NCBI GenBank assembly: GCA_019118685.1
Contig: DWYL01000096.1
Span: 1 to 49,395 of the forward strand
DNA: 49,395 nucleotides
Origin: Candidatus Blautia merdipullorum
GTDB lineage: Bacteria > Bacillota > Clostridia > Lachnospirales > Lachnospiraceae
Direction of reading: 5' to 3'
A program made the translations under genes and the position numbers. Positions 11,947 through 20,781 of the stretch are shown here, in pieces (positions within the stretch are counted from its first letter, which is position 1; each line of letters begins with the position of its first letter). A model generated the notes under the pieces. That model was not told where the DNA came from and did no database searches. It saw only the letters and a list, made by a program, of their open reading frames with translations.

Positions 11947-13416
11947 CTACATTTTCTTCTTTAATGCTTTTCTCTTATTTGCATACCAGATGATCACGCC
12001 TACATAAACAGCTGCTGCGCAGATACCGATAATGTAAGCGCCTGTCCACGGAATATTGAAGCCGATCTGTGCGTTAGCGATATATGTAATAGTAACAAAT
12101 GCATACCAGGCTCCCGGGATCAGAGGCATCCAAGCGAATTTTGCTTTTCCGTTCTCAAACATCCATACAGAGATGGCCAGGAACGCGAACAGAGACAAGG
12201 TCTGGTTGGACCATGCGAAGTAACGCCACAGGATATTGAAGCCGTTGGCATTCATCTTAGCAAATACCAGGATCACTGCTACTAAAGCAAAAATCACTGC
12301 AGACAGTCCCAGACGTTTTGCTTTGGAAGTCTGGTCAATATGGAAAGACTCCGCAATTGCAAGACGCAGAGAACGAAGAGCCGTATCTCCTGAAGTAATC
12401 GGAAGAACGATAACGCCCAGAAGAGCGATAATACCTCCCACAGATCCCAAGATGTTTTTACATACAACACCGATGGTAGCTGTAGCCAGTGAAGCATTTG
12501 CCTCCTGAAGTCCCAGATTGTAAACGCCCATAGCCCCTGCTGCCCATACCATAGCGATGAAACCTTCCAGAACCATCATGTTGTAGAATGTCATGCGGCC
12601 CTGTTTCTCGCTCTTCATAGTACGGGAAATAATAGCAGTCTGTGTGGAATGGAATCCGGAAAGGATACCGCAGGCAACTGTGATGAAGAAAATCGGAATA
12701 AAATGATTTCCGTTGAAGTAATCACCATACGCCACAGCACCGTTCCAGTTGCCCCAAAGCTCAACAAGGGGATATCCCTTTACAAACAAACCGATAAATA
12801 CACCTAATGCTGAGAACAGCAGGATAGCTCCGAAAATAGGATAAATACGGCCAATGATCTTATCAATAGGGAATACAGTAGCAATCAGATAATAAGCAAA
12901 AATCACACCGTAAATCACCCATGTAGAAACAGATGTGGCAGCTCCATCAAAGCCAAATACCTGTGTAGCGGCAATATCCCCAGGTGTATAGATAAACACT
13001 GCACCCACTAACAGAAGCAGCAGGCTGCAGAAAATCTGGTATACCGTATATACGCCTTTGTTGCTGTACTTACGGATTGTCTCAGGCATCTGAGAACCGC
13101 CGTCTCTCAAGCAGATCATACCGGAAAAATAGTCATGCATGGCGCCGCCGATGATATTTCCGATCGGTATTGTAATGAAGGCAATAGGTCCGAATAGGAT
13201 ACCCTGGATAGGTCCAAGGATAGGACCGGTACCTGCAATGTTTAATAAATTGATCAGACTGTTTTTCCACTCTTTCATAGGAACAAAGTCCACACCGTCC
13301 TGTTTGGTGTAAGCCGGTGTCTTTCTGTCGTCAGGTCCGAATACTTTCTCGCAGAATTTACCGTAAAGAGCTGCGCCTCCGAACAGAATGACGAGACCGA
13401 TGATAAAGGTAATCAT
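11947..13416 (-). CDS. cstA: CstA-family carbon starvation transporter
   Basis: The CstA/BtsT family comprises polytopic membrane transporters. E. coli members take up pyruvate and perhaps peptides. The 489-residue protein is very hydrophobic throughout and carries the family signature NIAGTGPILGPIQG (about residues 59-72) followed by GGAMHDYFSGMICLRDGG. E. coli CstA is about 700 residues; this short form lacks its long extra C-terminal part, as in many Firmicutes. The gene has its own promoter and terminator and is inserted between rplJL and rpoBC, an odd place for a transporter. The substrate is not certain; pyruvate is my best guess. Confidence 0.88.
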   Translation of the reverse strand: MITFIIGLVILFGGAALYGKFCEKVFGPDDRKTPAYTKQDGVDFVPMKEWKNSLINLLNIAGTGPILGPIQGILFGPIAFITIPIGNIIGGAMHDYFSGMICLRDGGSQMPETIRKYSNKGVYTVYQIFCSLLLLLVGAVFIYTPGDIAATQVFGFDGAATSVSTWVIYGVIFAYYLIATVFPIDKIIGRIYPIFGAILLFSALGVFIGLFVKGYPLVELWGNWNGAVAYGDYFNGNHFIPIFFITVACGILSGFHSTQTAIISRTMKSEKQGRMTFYNMMVLEGFIAMVWAAGAMGVYNLGLQEANASLATATIGVVCKNILGSVGGIIALLGVIVLPITSGDTALRSLRLAIAESFHIDQTSKAKRLGLSAVIFALVAVILVFAKMNANGFNILWRYFAWSNQTLSLFAFLAISVWMFENGKAKFAWMPLIPGAWYAFVTITYIANAQIGFNIPWTGAYIIGICAAAVYVGVIIWYANKRKALKKKM

Positions 13417-13438
13417 GTCAATTCCTCCCTCTCGTAGA

Positions 13439-13467
13439 ATTTTAGTAGAATTTTATTACACTAAAAT
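13439..13467. promoter_or_regulatory. Inverted repeat at the cstA transcription start
   Basis: Perfect 8-bp inverted repeat ATTTTAGT / ACTAAAAT with a 13-bp gap, abutting the downstream side of the cstA -10 box. It could be an operator for an unknown regulator or a 5'-UTR hairpin. Confidence 0.45.
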
Positions 13468-13496
13468 AGTATATCAGCAAAGCCTCCAATTGTAAA
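13468..13496 (-). promoter_or_regulatory. Promoter of cstA
   Basis: Minus-strand TTTACA (13496-13491), 17-bp spacer, TATACT (13473-13468). The leader is about 45 nt long and includes the inverted repeat at 13439-13467. Confidence 0.82.
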
Positions 13497-13648
13497 GTTT
13501 TTATGATAAAAAAATTGGTTATACTTCATATAATTTTTAGGAATATTTATTTTTTTATAATATTTTTTATCCAGTATCTACAATCTCTTCCCTTCGGAAT
13601 CCGGATTTTCTGTGAATAACCCCCACTGCCGCCCGACCGGTGCACTGC

Positions 13649-13679
13649 AAAAAGGCCGGACAGATAAATCTGCCCGGCC
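13649..13679 (-). terminator. Terminator after rplL
   Basis: Minus-strand stem GGCCGGGCAGA / TCTGTCCGGCC (11 bp with one wobble, 4-nt loop) followed by TTTTT, about 30 nt after the rplL stop codon. Confidence 0.92.
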
Positions 13680-13708
13680 TCTGCATATGCAAAAGTCTTT
13701 TCTCTGAA

Positions 13709-14083
13709 TTATTTAAGAGTAACTTTAGCGCCTTCGCCTTCCAGTTTTGTCTTAATTTCTTCAGCTTCAGCTTTAGAAGCGCCTTCTTTCACTACCTTAG
13801 GAGCTCCGTCTACAACTTCTTTAGCTTCTTTCAGTCCTAAGCCTGTTACTTCACGAACAACTTTGATAACTTTAACTTTGTTTGGTCCAACTTCTGTCAG
13901 TTCAACATCAAACTCGTCTTTCTCTTCTGCTGCTTCTCCAGCTCCGCCTGCTGCTGCTACTACAACGCCTGCTGCTGCAGATACACCAAATTCTTCTTCA
14001 CATGCTTTTACTAACTCATTTAACTCTAATACAGATAACTCTTTGATAGCTTCAATAAATTCAGCTGTTGTTAACTTTGCCAT
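13709..14083 (-). CDS. rplL: 50S ribosomal protein bL12 (L7/L12)
   Basis: L7/L12 forms the mobile stalk of the 50S subunit that recruits translation GTPases. The 124-residue protein has the N-terminal dimerisation helices ([21 protein letters not shown]), an Ala/Gly-rich hinge at about 37-52, and the C-terminal domain with [21 protein letters not shown] and [15 protein letters not shown]. It follows rplJ by about 80 bp and ends at a strong terminator. Confidence 0.98.
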   Translation of the reverse strand: MAKLTTAEFIEAIKELSVLELNELVKACEEEFGVSAAAGVVVAAAGGAGEAAEEKDEFDVELTEVGPNKVKVIKVVREVTGLGLKEAKEVVDGAPKVVKEGASKAEAEEIKTKLEGEGAKVTLK

Positions 14084-14165
14084 TCTTTTTTACCTCCGAT
14101 TAAATTTTCTTTTTCTCTTGCCCCTTGTTTTTCGGGCTGTTCACGTAATTAAAAACTTCCTTCGG

Positions 14166-14651
14166 TTATGCCTGCTGCTCAGCGATCTGATTAAGCACAC
14201 GAGCGAAGTTTGTGATAGGAGACTGGATGCTTCCAAGAAGTTTTCCAAGAAGTTCTTCTCTTGAAGGGATCTTGGACAGTGCTTCCATTCCTGTCTGATC
14301 ATAGTAGGCACCTTCTACGATACCTGCAACTAATTCCAGAGTAGGAACTGTTTTTGCATATTTAGCAAGGATTCTTGCAGGAGCTGTGGCGTCTTCCGCA
14401 CATACAGCCAGAGCGTTTGTTCCCTCTAAATGCTGGCACAGTTCTTCACATGGTGTTCCTTTAAATGCAAAGTTCATCATTGTGTTTTTGTAAACTTTGT
14501 AAACAACACCAGCTTCTCTTAATTCCTTACGCATCTGAGTATCCTGCTCAACATTGATGCCCTTGTAATTTACCAGCACTACAGAAGCCGCATCTTTAAT
14601 GCTGTTGGAAATCTCTTCTACGACAGGTTTCTTAAGTTCTACTTTTGCCAT
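14166..14651 (-). CDS. rplJ: 50S ribosomal protein uL10
   Basis: L10 anchors L7/L12 dimers to 23S rRNA and, in many bacteria, represses its own operon by binding the mRNA leader. The 161-residue protein has the typical VVLVNYKGINVEQDTQMRKELR region and a C-terminal helical tail for L12 binding. A GGAGGTGCACGATTC site precedes the ATG. rplK and rplA, normally just upstream, are absent, and a GH2 gene diverges instead. Confidence 0.97.
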   Translation of the reverse strand: MAKVELKKPVVEEISNSIKDAASVVLVNYKGINVEQDTQMRKELREAGVVYKVYKNTMMNFAFKGTPCEELCQHLEGTNALAVCAEDATAPARILAKYAKTVPTLELVAGIVEGAYYDQTGMEALSKIPSREELLGKLLGSIQSPITNFARVLNQIAEQQA

Positions 14652-14725
14652 GAATCGTGCACCTCCTTATATTTTTAGGCTGCGCTGCTTCGGCTTCGGA
14701 GGATTCCTCCTCTGCCTCGAATAAG

Positions 14726-14755
14726 AAAAACCTCTTTGCCTGAAAGACAAAGAGG
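14726..14755 (-). terminator. Attenuator in the rplJL leader
   Basis: Minus-strand stem CCTCTTTG / CAAAGAGG followed by TTTTTC, between the L10-binding leader and the rplJ start codon. A terminator inside a 5' leader implies premature termination controlled by the leader. Confidence 0.85.
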
Positions 14756-14809
14756 TACTGATCAATCTTAGAATCTGCAAAGATACTTCATCTCTGCTTC
14801 TGTAATTAA

Positions 14810-14880
14810 GAATGAAACTTTCCTCGGCAGGCGTTTTCATCATTATACCTTACGGCACCTGCTGTCTTCGGCAGCTAATC
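14810..14880 (-). promoter_or_regulatory. L10 ribosomal protein leader
   Basis: The minus-strand transcript reads GCTGCCGAAGACAGCAGGTG then CCGTAAGGTATAATGATGAA then AACGCCTGCCGAGG. This matches the Firmicutes L10 leader: a GCUG/CAGC hairpin, then GCAGGUG pairing with CGCCUGC around the conserved internal bulge. Excess L10(L12) complex is expected to bind it and favour the downstream attenuator. Confidence 0.88.
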
Positions 14881-14887
14881 CTTTGAT

Positions 14888-14916
14888 AACATAGCATACT
14901 TAAAAATGCTTGTCAA
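14888..14916 (-). promoter_or_regulatory. Promoter of rplJL
   Basis: Minus-strand TTGACA (14916-14911), 17-bp spacer, TATGTT (14893-14888). Transcription would start just before the L10 leader. The interval 14652-15006 without a gene holds this promoter, the leader, the attenuator and the divergent GH2 promoter. Confidence 0.85.
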
Positions 14917-14927
14917 CTGTTTTTTGC

Positions 14928-14945
14928 AGAAATTTCGGAATTTCT
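14928..14945. promoter_or_regulatory. Possible operator upstream of the GH2 gene
   Basis: Perfect 7-bp inverted repeat AGAAATT-TCGG-AATTTCT. Its last base touches the -35 box of the GH2 promoter, and it lies 12 bp from the rplJ -35 box. The binding protein is unknown. Confidence 0.4.
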
Positions 14946-14973
14946 TGTCTTTTTCAGGGCTCTCTGCTACAAT
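14945..14973 (+). promoter_or_regulatory. Promoter of the GH2 beta-mannosidase gene
   Basis: TTGTCT (14945-14950), 17-bp spacer, TACAAT (14968-14973), then an AGGAGG site at 14995 before the ATG at 15007. Confidence 0.7.
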
Positions 14974-15006
14974 TTTTTTAAATATTTGCATATCAGGAGG
15001 AGAAAC

Positions 15007-17496
15007 ATGGTAAAACAAACCCTAAACGCTGGCTGGAGCCTGAAAAGAAGAAATTCATCAGAAACTTTTCCTGCCTCTGTGCCTACCAGCGTATACACAG
15101 TTCTGGCCGCTAACGGCCAGATACCCGAGCCTTACTGGAAAGGAAATGAAGATCTGGTAAGGGATGTGATCAACGATGATTTTCTTTACACCTGCACCTT
15201 TGACGCAGATCCGGAGCTGTTCGGCCAGGATCAGATACTTCTGCGCTTTGACGGCATTGATACCATTGCTGACATTTATCTCAACGATGTCCTGATGGGA
15301 CATACTTTTAATATGCACCGGATCTGGGAATTTTCTCCGGGCTCCTGCCTGAAGCCAGGATCCAACAAGCTGGAAGTCCTTCTCCACTCCCCTTTAAAAG
15401 CGGCAGACCAGGCCTTTGCCGACTGTCCCACCCGGGGCACAGAGGATGCCTGGGAAGGCTTCAGCCATATCCGGAAAGCCCATTATATGTATGGCTGGGA
15501 CTGGGGCGCTCATCTTCCGGACGCCGGAATCTTCCGCAGCGTTTCCCTTCTGGGCATTTCCAAAGCCAGGATCGACTCCGTATATATACGCCAGGTACAT
15601 GAAGAAGATAAGGTAACCCTTTATTTTTCTCCTTCTCTGTGTACCGCCGGAGACTGGGACAGAGAACAGACCCTTCAGGAGCTCCGCAAACAGGAGGGGG
15701 ATCTTTCTTATACCTATCGGGTAACCGTCACCGGTCCTGAGGGCAGTTCCTTCACCCTGGAAGATGCTCCGGAATCTGTGCAGATCTCAGACCCTCAGCT
15801 TTGGTGGCCTAACGGCCTGGGCCGGCAGCCTCTGTACCAGATCTCTGTAGATCTGCTTTATAACGAAAAGGTTCTGGACACCTGGACCCGGAAAATCGGC
15901 CTGCGCACTTTGACCATGTGTGTGGAAAAAGATCAGTGGGGCGCTTCCTTTGCCCATATGGTAAACGGTGTCAGATTTTTTGCCATGGGCGGCGACTATA
16001 TCCCTGAAGAGCATCTCCTTGGAAGGATTTCTTCTGAAAAACGGCAGCGGCTTCTGGAGGATGCAAAGCTGGCTAATTTTAACACCATCCGCGTCTGGGG
16101 CGGGGGATATTATCCTGATGATGAATTTTTCGACCTCTGTGACCAGCTGGGGCTGGTTGTCTGGGAGGACTTTATGTTCGCCTGCTCAGTCTATGAACTG
16201 ACCCCGGAATTTGAAGACAACATTGTCCATGAATTTGCAGACAACATTAAACGGATCCGTCATCATGCCAGCCTAGGCCTGTGGTGCGGGAATAATGAGA
16301 TGGAGTCCTTTGTAAAAGAAGGGGAGTGGGTTTCCAAGCCTTCCGAAGTCCGGGATTATCTTTTTATGTATGAACGGATCATTCCTCAGGTGCTGGAAAA
16401 GTATGATCCGGAAACCTTCTACTGGCCCTCCAGCCCTTCCTCAGGCGGTTCTTTTGATGATCCTCAGGACCCGGACCGGGGAGACGTACATTTCTGGCAG
16501 GTATGGCACGGGAACAAGCCCTTCTCGGAGTATCGGAAATATGGCTTCCGCTATCTTTCCGAATTTGGTTTCCAGTCCTTCCCTTCTGCAAAAACAGTAG
16601 AGGAAGGGATCAGCGACGACCCTCAGGACTGGAATATTTTCTCCTATGTAATGGAAAAACATCAGAGAAATAACGCAGCAAACGGAAAGATCTTGAATTA
16701 CCTCCAGCAGACCTACAAATACCCTTACGATTTTTCTTCCCTGGTATATGCTTCTCAGCTTCTTCAGGCTGATGCCATCCGTTATGGAGTAGAGCATTTC
16801 CGCAGAAACCGTGGAAGATGTATGGGGGCTGTATACTGGCAGCTCAATGACTGCTGGCCGGTGACCTCCTGGTCCTCTATTGACTATTATGGCCGGTGGA
16901 AGGCTCTCCATTACTATGCGAAACGCTTCTTTTCCCCAGTCATGATCTCCTGCGAAGAACAAAGCTGGATGACTGCCGCCAAAGATATGAACCGGCAGCA
17001 TTTTGCATTTGAAAAATCCATCCGTCTGAACGTGACCAACGAAACTATGGAAGAAAAACATCTCACTGTAAGATGGGCATTAAGAAAGGCAGATGCATCT
17101 GTGATCCGGGAGGAATCCCAGGAAATCACTGCAGCTCCTCTTTCTGCTTACTGGCTGGATAAGGTGCTCCTTCCCGACGCAGAGCTCTTTGATGAGTATG
17201 TCAGCTATCAGGTGGAAGAAAATGGAGAAAGTCTTTCTTCCGGAACTGTGATCTTCTCCTATCCGAAATACTTCCACTATGTGGATCCCAGGCTTCAGGC
17301 AGAAGTGGAAGAGGATGAACTGGTAGTCAAGGCTTCCGCCTACGCCAAAAGCGTAGAGATCCTTAACGAAAAAGAAGACCTGGTCCTGGAAGACAACTAC
17401 TTTGACATGAACGGCGGCGAAAAAAGAATCCGTATTCTGAGAGGCACTCCGGAAGGCCTGAAACTCCGCAGCGTATATGATATTGGAAGGAGCTAA
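15007..17496 (+). CDS. GH2 beta-mannosidase
   Basis: A glycoside hydrolase of family 2, beta-mannosidase type, that releases mannose from the non-reducing end of beta-mannosides. No signal peptide is seen, so it should act in the cytoplasm on imported oligosaccharides. The order is a jelly-roll sugar-binding domain (about 1-190, including KAHYMYGWDWG), an immunoglobulin-like domain and the TIM barrel. The acid/base is Glu431 in WCGNNEMESF and the nucleophile is Glu519 in YLSEFGFQSFPS. It is 829 residues, normal for the family. The ORF track starts at an upstream TTG, but AGGAGG six bases before the ATG at 15007 fixes the start. It is a single-gene unit ended by a bidirectional terminator. Confidence 0.9.
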   Translation: MVKQTLNAGWSLKRRNSSETFPASVPTSVYTVLAANGQIPEPYWKGNEDLVRDVINDDFLYTCTFDADPELFGQDQILLRFDGIDTIADIYLNDVLMGHTFNMHRIWEFSPGSCLKPGSNKLEVLLHSPLKAADQAFADCPTRGTEDAWEGFSHIRKAHYMYGWDWGAHLPDAGIFRSVSLLGISKARIDSVYIRQVHEEDKVTLYFSPSLCTAGDWDREQTLQELRKQEGDLSYTYRVTVTGPEGSSFTLEDAPESVQISDPQLWWPNGLGRQPLYQISVDLLYNEKVLDTWTRKIGLRTLTMCVEKDQWGASFAHMVNGVRFFAMGGDYIPEEHLLGRISSEKRQRLLEDAKLANFNTIRVWGGGYYPDDEFFDLCDQLGLVVWEDFMFACSVYELTPEFEDNIVHEFADNIKRIRHHASLGLWCGNNEMESFVKEGEWVSKPSEVRDYLFMYERIIPQVLEKYDPETFYWPSSPSSGGSFDDPQDPDRGDVHFWQVWHGNKPFSEYRKYGFRYLSEFGFQSFPSAKTVEEGISDDPQDWNIFSYVMEKHQRNNAANGKILNYLQQTYKYPYDFSSLVYASQLLQADAIRYGVEHFRRNRGRCMGAVYWQLNDCWPVTSWSSIDYYGRWKALHYYAKRFFSPVMISCEEQSWMTAAKDMNRQHFAFEKSIRLNVTNETMEEKHLTVRWALRKADASVIREESQEITAAPLSAYWLDKVLLPDAELFDEYVSYQVEENGESLSSGTVIFSYPKYFHYVDPRLQAEVEEDELVVKASAYAKSVEILNEKEDLVLEDNYFDMNGGEKRIRILRGTPEGLKLRSVYDIGRS

Positions 17497-17510
17497 AGAA
17501 AACACACAAC

Positions 17511-17554
17511 TTAAAAAGAGCCGGGAAATCAGAAAATTTCCCGGCTCTTTTTAA
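17511..17554. terminator. Bidirectional terminator between the GH2 and GH3 genes
   Basis: Perfect 19-bp inverted repeat around AAAAAGAGCCGGGAAAT with loop CAGAAA and a T-run on each strand. It serves the convergent GH2 (+) and GH3 (-) genes. Confidence 0.95.
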
Positions 17555-17580
17555 TCATTTTTTTCAAAAAAGCCAAAATC

Positions 17581-19863
17581 TTATCTGCGGTCTGCGGCTT
17601 CCTGCAGTTTCTGGATGAATTCCTGGATTTCTTCTGTGGTCATTCCCATAAAGCTTCTCAGAGAACGAAGAGGAGAGTTCTCCATCATTTTCAGAGACAT
17701 TTCTTTTGTAATGGCCTCAGAAGCCGCGCTGTTTTCTTCCTCGGAGGATCCTCCCATATGCTGGATAAGGCTGTCTGTCATGCCTTCGACCACAGCTTTT
17801 GTCTTTGGATTTTCCAGGAGTTCTCCAATGGTTGTATTCATATGGATATGCATAGGCAGCTCTGTAGTGCTTTCTACATAGACGGTTTTCTTTAACCGGA
17901 TATCTCTGGAAGAAGCAGCCGCCAGGATCTCGTATTCACCGGAAGCGGCGTACCAGTCATGGATATCTGTGTTATACCAGGCAAAGCTTCTCTTATCCAG
18001 TTCCATTTCCACTGTTTTCTCTTCCTGAGGCTGAAGTTCTACCTTCACAAAATTTTTCAGTTCCTTCACAGGACGGCTGGCAGCTCCGGTCTTGTCTGCC
18101 ACATAGAGCTGAACGATTTCTTTTCCTGCTCTGTTTCCTGTATTTTTCACCTTCAGCGTTACTTTTAGCTTATCCGTATCTTTGATCTTATCAGAGGAGA
18201 GCTGAAGGTCACTATATTCAAAAGTCGTGTAGCTCAGTCCGTATCCAAATGGGTAGCGTACCGGCATTTCCTTAGTGTCATAGTAGCGGTATCCCACAAA
18301 GACTCCCTCTTTGTATTCTACCTTCTGTCCGTCTCCAGGGAAGTTCAGGTAAGATGGATTGTCGGAAAGTTTATAGGGAATGGTCTCAGCCAGTTTACCG
18401 CTTGGGTTTACTTTTCCAAACAGGATATCTACTTCCGCCTGTCCTACAGCCTGTCCGCAGAGGTATGCTTCCAGGATTCCCTTTACCTGGTCCGCCCAGG
18501 GCATTTCCACCGGTGAACCGTTATGGAGGACAACCACTACATTTTCCTGGACCTTTGCGATCTCAGAGATCAGAGTATTCTGGCAGTCCGGCATCCTCAT
18601 GTGGGTTCTGTCGTATCCTTCAGACTCAAAAGCATCGGGAAGTCCTGCAAAGATCACTGCCACGTCAGCTTCCTTTGCAGTCTCTACTGCCTGGTTCAGC
18701 ATAGCCTGGTCTATAACATCTTCTTTCACATCATATCCCTGAGCGTAAGTCACCTCTGCCACCTCTTTCACAGCTTCCAGAGCGCTGGTGATCTTAAAGG
18801 AATTGATGTGAGAGCTTCCGCCTCCCTGGAACCTGGGTGTTTCTGCAAATTTTCCGATAAAGGCGATCTTCTTTCCCTGAGCCGGCAGAGGAAGAACTCC
18901 TTCGTTTTTCAGAAGCACCATAGACTCCCCTGCAATTTTGGCAGCCAGTTTGTGATCTTCCTCCGGGTCAAATTTTCCTTCCTGACGGTTATCTGTAAAT
19001 TTAAAGACAATATTCAGGATTCTTTCCACTGCCCTGTCCAGCACAGACTCTTCAAGTTCCCCGTTCTTTACTGCTTCTACGATTTCTTTGTCTGTGTTTC
19101 CGCCGCTTCCCGGCATTTCCAGTTCCAGTCCGGCTTTTAAGCCCTTCACACGGTCGTTGACTGCGCCCCAATCAGACATCACATAGCCTTCAAATCCCCA
19201 CTGGTCTCTCAGGACCTCTGTGAGCAGCCAGTGGTTTTCAGAAGCAAACTCTCCGTTGATCCGGTTATAAGAACACATGACGGTATCCGGCTTTGCTTCT
19301 TTTATGGCCGTTTCAAATGCAGCCAGGTAGATTTCTCTTAACGTCCTTTCATCAATCTCAGAGGAGCAGGACATTCTTCTGTGTTCCTGGTTATTTGCGG
19401 CAAAATGCTTAATAGAGGTTCCTACATTTTTAGACTGCACACCTTTGATATGGGCTGCGGCCATCTGGGAAGCCAGATACGGATCCTCTGAAAAATACTC
19501 AAAGTTTCTTCCGCAGAGAGGGGAACGTTTGATGTTCACTGCAGGTCCCAGGATCACAGAAAGATCCTCTGCCTGACACTCATCCCCGATCCTTTCTCCC
19601 ATTTCTTCCAGCAGATCTCTGTCAAATGAGCAGGCAGTGGCGCAGGCAGTGGGGAAGCATACCGCCTTGATACTCTCGTTCAGGCCCAGATGGTCTGCCT
19701 CTTCCGCCTGTTTCCGCAGTCCATGAGGTCCGTCGCTGACCATTACCTCAGGGATTCCCAGTCTTTCTACCCCTTTTAAATGCCAGAAGTCCTTTCCGGA
19801 GCACATACCGGCTTTTTCTTCCAGAGTCATTTCTCTGATTATGGCTTTTACATCACGTTTCAT
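17581..19863 (-). CDS. GH3 beta-glucosidase-type enzyme with a C-terminal appendage
   Basis: A three-domain GH3 glycosidase. The first domain has DGPHGLRKQ and KHFAANNQEHRR, the nucleophile is the Asp in VMSDWGAVND, the second domain follows, and then a fibronectin III-like domain (about 560-665). An extra ~90-residue helical region with TTIGELLENPKTKAV and SPLRSL ends the protein. Substrate could be a beta-glucoside or beta-xyloside. There is no signal peptide, so it is cytoplasmic. AAAGGAG precedes the ATG. The neighbouring divergent AraC gene is a likely regulator. The appendage resembles the C-terminus of the esterase at 20782-21852. Confidence 0.9.
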   Translation of the reverse strand: MKRDVKAIIREMTLEEKAGMCSGKDFWHLKGVERLGIPEVMVSDGPHGLRKQAEEADHLGLNESIKAVCFPTACATACSFDRDLLEEMGERIGDECQAEDLSVILGPAVNIKRSPLCGRNFEYFSEDPYLASQMAAAHIKGVQSKNVGTSIKHFAANNQEHRRMSCSSEIDERTLREIYLAAFETAIKEAKPDTVMCSYNRINGEFASENHWLLTEVLRDQWGFEGYVMSDWGAVNDRVKGLKAGLELEMPGSGGNTDKEIVEAVKNGELEESVLDRAVERILNIVFKFTDNRQEGKFDPEEDHKLAAKIAGESMVLLKNEGVLPLPAQGKKIAFIGKFAETPRFQGGGSSHINSFKITSALEAVKEVAEVTYAQGYDVKEDVIDQAMLNQAVETAKEADVAVIFAGLPDAFESEGYDRTHMRMPDCQNTLISEIAKVQENVVVVLHNGSPVEMPWADQVKGILEAYLCGQAVGQAEVDILFGKVNPSGKLAETIPYKLSDNPSYLNFPGDGQKVEYKEGVFVGYRYYDTKEMPVRYPFGYGLSYTTFEYSDLQLSSDKIKDTDKLKVTLKVKNTGNRAGKEIVQLYVADKTGAASRPVKELKNFVKVELQPQEEKTVEMELDKRSFAWYNTDIHDWYAASGEYEILAAASSRDIRLKKTVYVESTTELPMHIHMNTTIGELLENPKTKAVVEGMTDSLIQHMGGSSEEENSAASEAITKEMSLKMMENSPLRSLRSFMGMTTEEIQEFIQKLQEAADRR

Positions 19864-19949
19864 TTTCTTCGCTCCTTTATCACCTTTTTATAGGATAAAC
19901 CTATCACAAATCATCCGGAAAAAATATCACATTTCTGCTGTTTTTATTA

Positions 19950-19978
19950 TTTTCACGCTGACAATTTTCCGATATAAT
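19950..19978 (+). promoter_or_regulatory. Likely promoter of the araC-type gene
   Basis: TTTTCA (19950-19955), 17-bp spacer, TATAAT (19973-19978). The -35 box is weak, which suits an activated or low-level promoter. The short inverted repeat ATAGG-N5-CCTAT on the GH3 side of this intergenic space is a possible regulator site. Confidence 0.55.
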
Positions 19979-20002
19979 AAGGGGTATAAAGGAGGCTGGT
20001 TT

Positions 20003-20752
20003 ATGACGATTTTTGAAAAGGATAATTTCGATTTTTTAGATAAAAAGACCCGGCAGATCCTTCTGGCTTCCAGGGAATCCTTTGTCCCTCACACCCCTTA
20101 CCGCTATGAAAAAGATATGCTGGAAGCAGTGCGCATAGGAGATATGGATCTGGCCAAACAATGTATGGAAGCCCTGGAAAAGACCGGACAGGCAGGCAGG
20201 CTCAGCTCCAGTCCCCTTCGCCAGGCCCAGATCATCTTTATTTCCTATATCACCCAGATCACCAGAGCAGCCATGGACGCCGGCGTGGCCGAAGATCTGG
20301 CCTATGCCATGAGCGACAGCTACATCCAGACCTCGGAAGAGTGTACTTCTCCTTCCCAGATCCAGGCCTTAAGAGAGCGGGCCCTCCGGGATTTTGTCAG
20401 CGCAGTCAGGCACAAAAAAGAGTCTCCGCCCTATTCCAAGGCGGTCCGCAAAGCCATCCACTATATCCACAGCCATCTCCAGGAAAAGATCTCTCTTCCC
20501 CAGTTAGCCCGGGCCTCGGGGCTGAGCAGAGGAAGATTTTCCCACCTTTTCAAAGAAGAAACCGGGATGAGTCCTATGGCTTATCTACAGAAGGAGCGTC
20601 TGGAAACAGCCTGTTCCATGCTCCTGTATACAGATTATCCCCTTTCAGAGATCAGCGCCGCCCTGTGCTTTTCCAGTGAAAGCCACTTTATCAAGATTTT
20701 CCGGGAATATACAGGAAGGACTCCCGGCAGATACCGGAAGTCCCAAAGCTGA
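20003..20752 (+). CDS. AraC-family transcriptional regulator
   Basis: A 249-residue regulator. The C-terminal ~100 residues form the two helix-turn-helix AraC domain (SLPQLARASGLSRGRFSHLF and PLSEISAALCFSSESHFIKI, then the closing RTPGRYRK). The N-terminal ~145 residues are mostly helical with no obvious cupin, so the effector is not predictable. The ORF track's start overlaps the GH3 gene; the ATG at 20003 with AAAGGAGG at 19988-19995 is the real start. It diverges from the GH3 gene and converges on the esterase, so both enzymes are candidate targets. Confidence 0.88.
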   Translation: MTIFEKDNFDFLDKKTRQILLASRESFVPHTPYRYEKDMLEAVRIGDMDLAKQCMEALEKTGQAGRLSSSPLRQAQIIFISYITQITRAAMDAGVAEDLAYAMSDSYIQTSEECTSPSQIQALRERALRDFVSAVRHKKESPPYSKAVRKAIHYIHSHLQEKISLPQLARASGLSRGRFSHLFKEETGMSPMAYLQKERLETACSMLLYTDYPLSEISAALCFSSESHFIKIFREYTGRTPGRYRKSQS

Positions 20753-20781
20753 CCCATAGAAATAAATTTCTCCTGGGGATC

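Noticed and set aside
17511-17554. The perfect 19-bp inverted repeat as a mobile element
   Set aside because: It is a simple bidirectional terminator between two convergent genes, with T-runs and a 6-nt loop, and it shares no core with the repeats at 27132 and 37527.
20753-20781. A hairpin between the araC and esterase genes as a terminator
   Set aside because: AGAAAT/ATTTCT and CCCA/TGGG can pair, but there is no T-run on either strand, so I do not call it.
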